Part shown: positions 63,216 through 64,000 of the stretch, piece after piece
How positions within the stretch are numbered: position 1 is the first letter of the stretch
How the letters are laid out: every line of letters starts with the position of its first letter
From: Geobacillus subterraneus
GTDB lineage: Bacteria > Bacillota > Bacilli > Bacillales > Anoxybacillaceae
NCBI RefSeq assembly: GCF_001618685.1
Contig: NZ_CP014342.1
Location: forward strand, 1,178,001 to 1,242,000
DNA length: 64,000 nucleotides
Direction: 5' to 3'
Notes under the pieces: model-generated
The model's input: only the letters and a program-made list of their open reading frames with translations
Told to the model about the DNA's origin: nothing
Databases searched by the model: none
Made by a program: the position numbers and the translations under genes

Positions 63216-64000
63216 ATGAATGGCATCATCTTGGCGGAACTCGTGCTGTATTGTCTTGTGATGGCAGCGCTTGGCTATTGGTATGGGAAAAAGGAGATGA
63301 GCCATTCCGACTTTTTGCTTGGCGGAAAAAAACTTCCCGGTTGGGCGCTCGCGTTTTCCGAGCGGGCGACAGGCGAATCGGCATGGCTGCTGCTTGGCTA
63401 CACGGGTTTTGTGTTTGCAAGCGGCCTTTCTGCCATTTGGGTGGCCGTCGGCATTGTCATCGGCATTGTGTGCGCCTGGCTTTTTTTGGCTGACCGGTTT
63501 CGCCAAGAGGCGGAGCGGTACGGTGCGCTGACCTTGCCCGGCTATTTAGCGAAACGGTTCGGCGCGCATGGGCAAACGATTTTATGGCTTGCGACCGTCC
63601 TTATTTTTAGCTTTATGATGTTTTATTTCAGCGCGCAAATTGCCGGAGCGGGCAAGACATTGTTTACCGTTTTCCATATCGACCCAGCGCTTGGCATGGT
63701 CATCAGCGTGGCGATTGTCATTATCTTGTCATACACCGGCGGGTTCGTCAGTGTCGTTTGGACGGATATGATTCAAAGTGTGCTCATGCTGGCGACGCTC
63801 GTGATTTTGCCCATTGTGGCGTTCGTGGAAATTTATAGTGGTGGCTTGTCGATCAGTGAAGCGCTCCATCACGCAAAACCGGGCCTCGATTCATGGACGG
63901 GGGGAGTCACTGGATTTGCGCTCGGGCTATTGCTGTTTAACAATTTTGCCTGGTTTTTCGGCTATCTTGGCGGACAGCCGCAACTGAGCGTCCGCTTCAT
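63216..64000 (+). CDS. Sodium/solute symporter (SSF family), C-terminus outside window
   Basis: From ATG 63216 (AGGGAGGAACAGCG upstream) the frame is open to the window end, 261 codons. It starts MNGIILAELVLYCLVMAALG and has SSF family traits: SDFLLGGKKLPGWALAFSER, YTGGFVSVVWTDMIQSVLML and FGYLGGQPQLSVRF. PutP/OpuE-type proline transport is likely, since SERATGESAWLLLG and the TD..Q helix are typical, but the substrate is inferred. Confidence 0.9.
   Translation, partial: MNGIILAELVLYCLVMAALGYWYGKKEMSHSDFLLGGKKLPGWALAFSERATGESAWLLLGYTGFVFASGLSAIWVAVGIVIGIVCAWLFLADRFRQEAERYGALTLPGYLAKRFGAHGQTILWLATVLIFSFMMFYFSAQIAGAGKTLFTVFHIDPALGMVISVAIVIILSYTGGFVSVVWTDMIQSVLMLATLVILPIVAFVEIYSGGLSISEALHHAKPGLDSWTGGVTGFALGLLLFNNFAWFFGYLGGQPQLSVRF

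Overview
The window looks like chromosome of a thermophilic, spore-forming member of the Bacillaceae, most likely Geobacillus. The evidence is high GC in most genes, strong GGAGG-type ribosome binding sites with frequent GTG and TTG starts, many sporulation genes, and gene order resembling Bacillus subtilis yjbI-yjbP, fabI-cotO, cotI-cotSA-cotS-ytcCBA-ytdA and yjcA-yjcJ. Family names come from recognising motifs and order; no database search was run.

Layout. 1-9.8 kb: a yjb housekeeping block (truncated globin, lytic transglycosylase, CYTH protein, UPF0738 protein, (p)ppGpp synthetase, NAD kinase, pseudouridine synthase), then prpE split by an IS605-type tnpB element, a RodA-like protein, fabI behind a FapR operator, and cotO. 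9.9-24.5 kb: spore surface genes, including three CotS-family kinase-fold proteins, three glycosyltransferases, and the UDP-sugar enzymes YtdA, YtcA and YtcB. They form a plausible supply line for a spore-surface glycan. 24.7-28.6 kb: a DUF1657-YhcN-spoVAC-spoVAD-spoVAEb-DUF1657-DUF421 operon with the layout of the spoVA2mob spore heat-resistance operon. 28.7-34.6 kb: thioredoxin-like protein, small sporulation proteins, spoVIF, yjcFGH, and metI-metC behind a SAM riboswitch. 34.7-38.5 kb: two DUF2642-type proteins and a glycosyltransferase/pyruvyltransferase operon. 38.6 kb: tRNA-Val.

38.7-51.9 kb is an insertion-sequence cluster and AT-richer island. It holds a tnpB element broken by an IS21-family element with a 6-bp target duplication, an IS701/IS4-like element, an ISLre2 element, a tatA-CNNM-yugP-spo0M-merR block, a decayed ytaF, an IS982 element, gene fragments, a structured non-coding stretch, hicBA and a 146-bp MITE.

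51.9-64 kb returns to GC-rich sequence. A large TPR protein with a dynamin-like but degenerate GTPase core is followed by a TPP riboswitch with a terminator. The riboswitch leads into a tight operon of LuxE-like acyl-protein synthetase, LuxC-like acyl reductase, a ThiXYZ-type ABC transporter and a short-chain dehydrogenase. This is the best candidate for an undescribed system: a thiamine-repressed pathway that may import a carboxylated thiamine-related compound and reduce it. A small membrane protein, an M29 aminopeptidase and a truncated sodium/solute symporter close the window.
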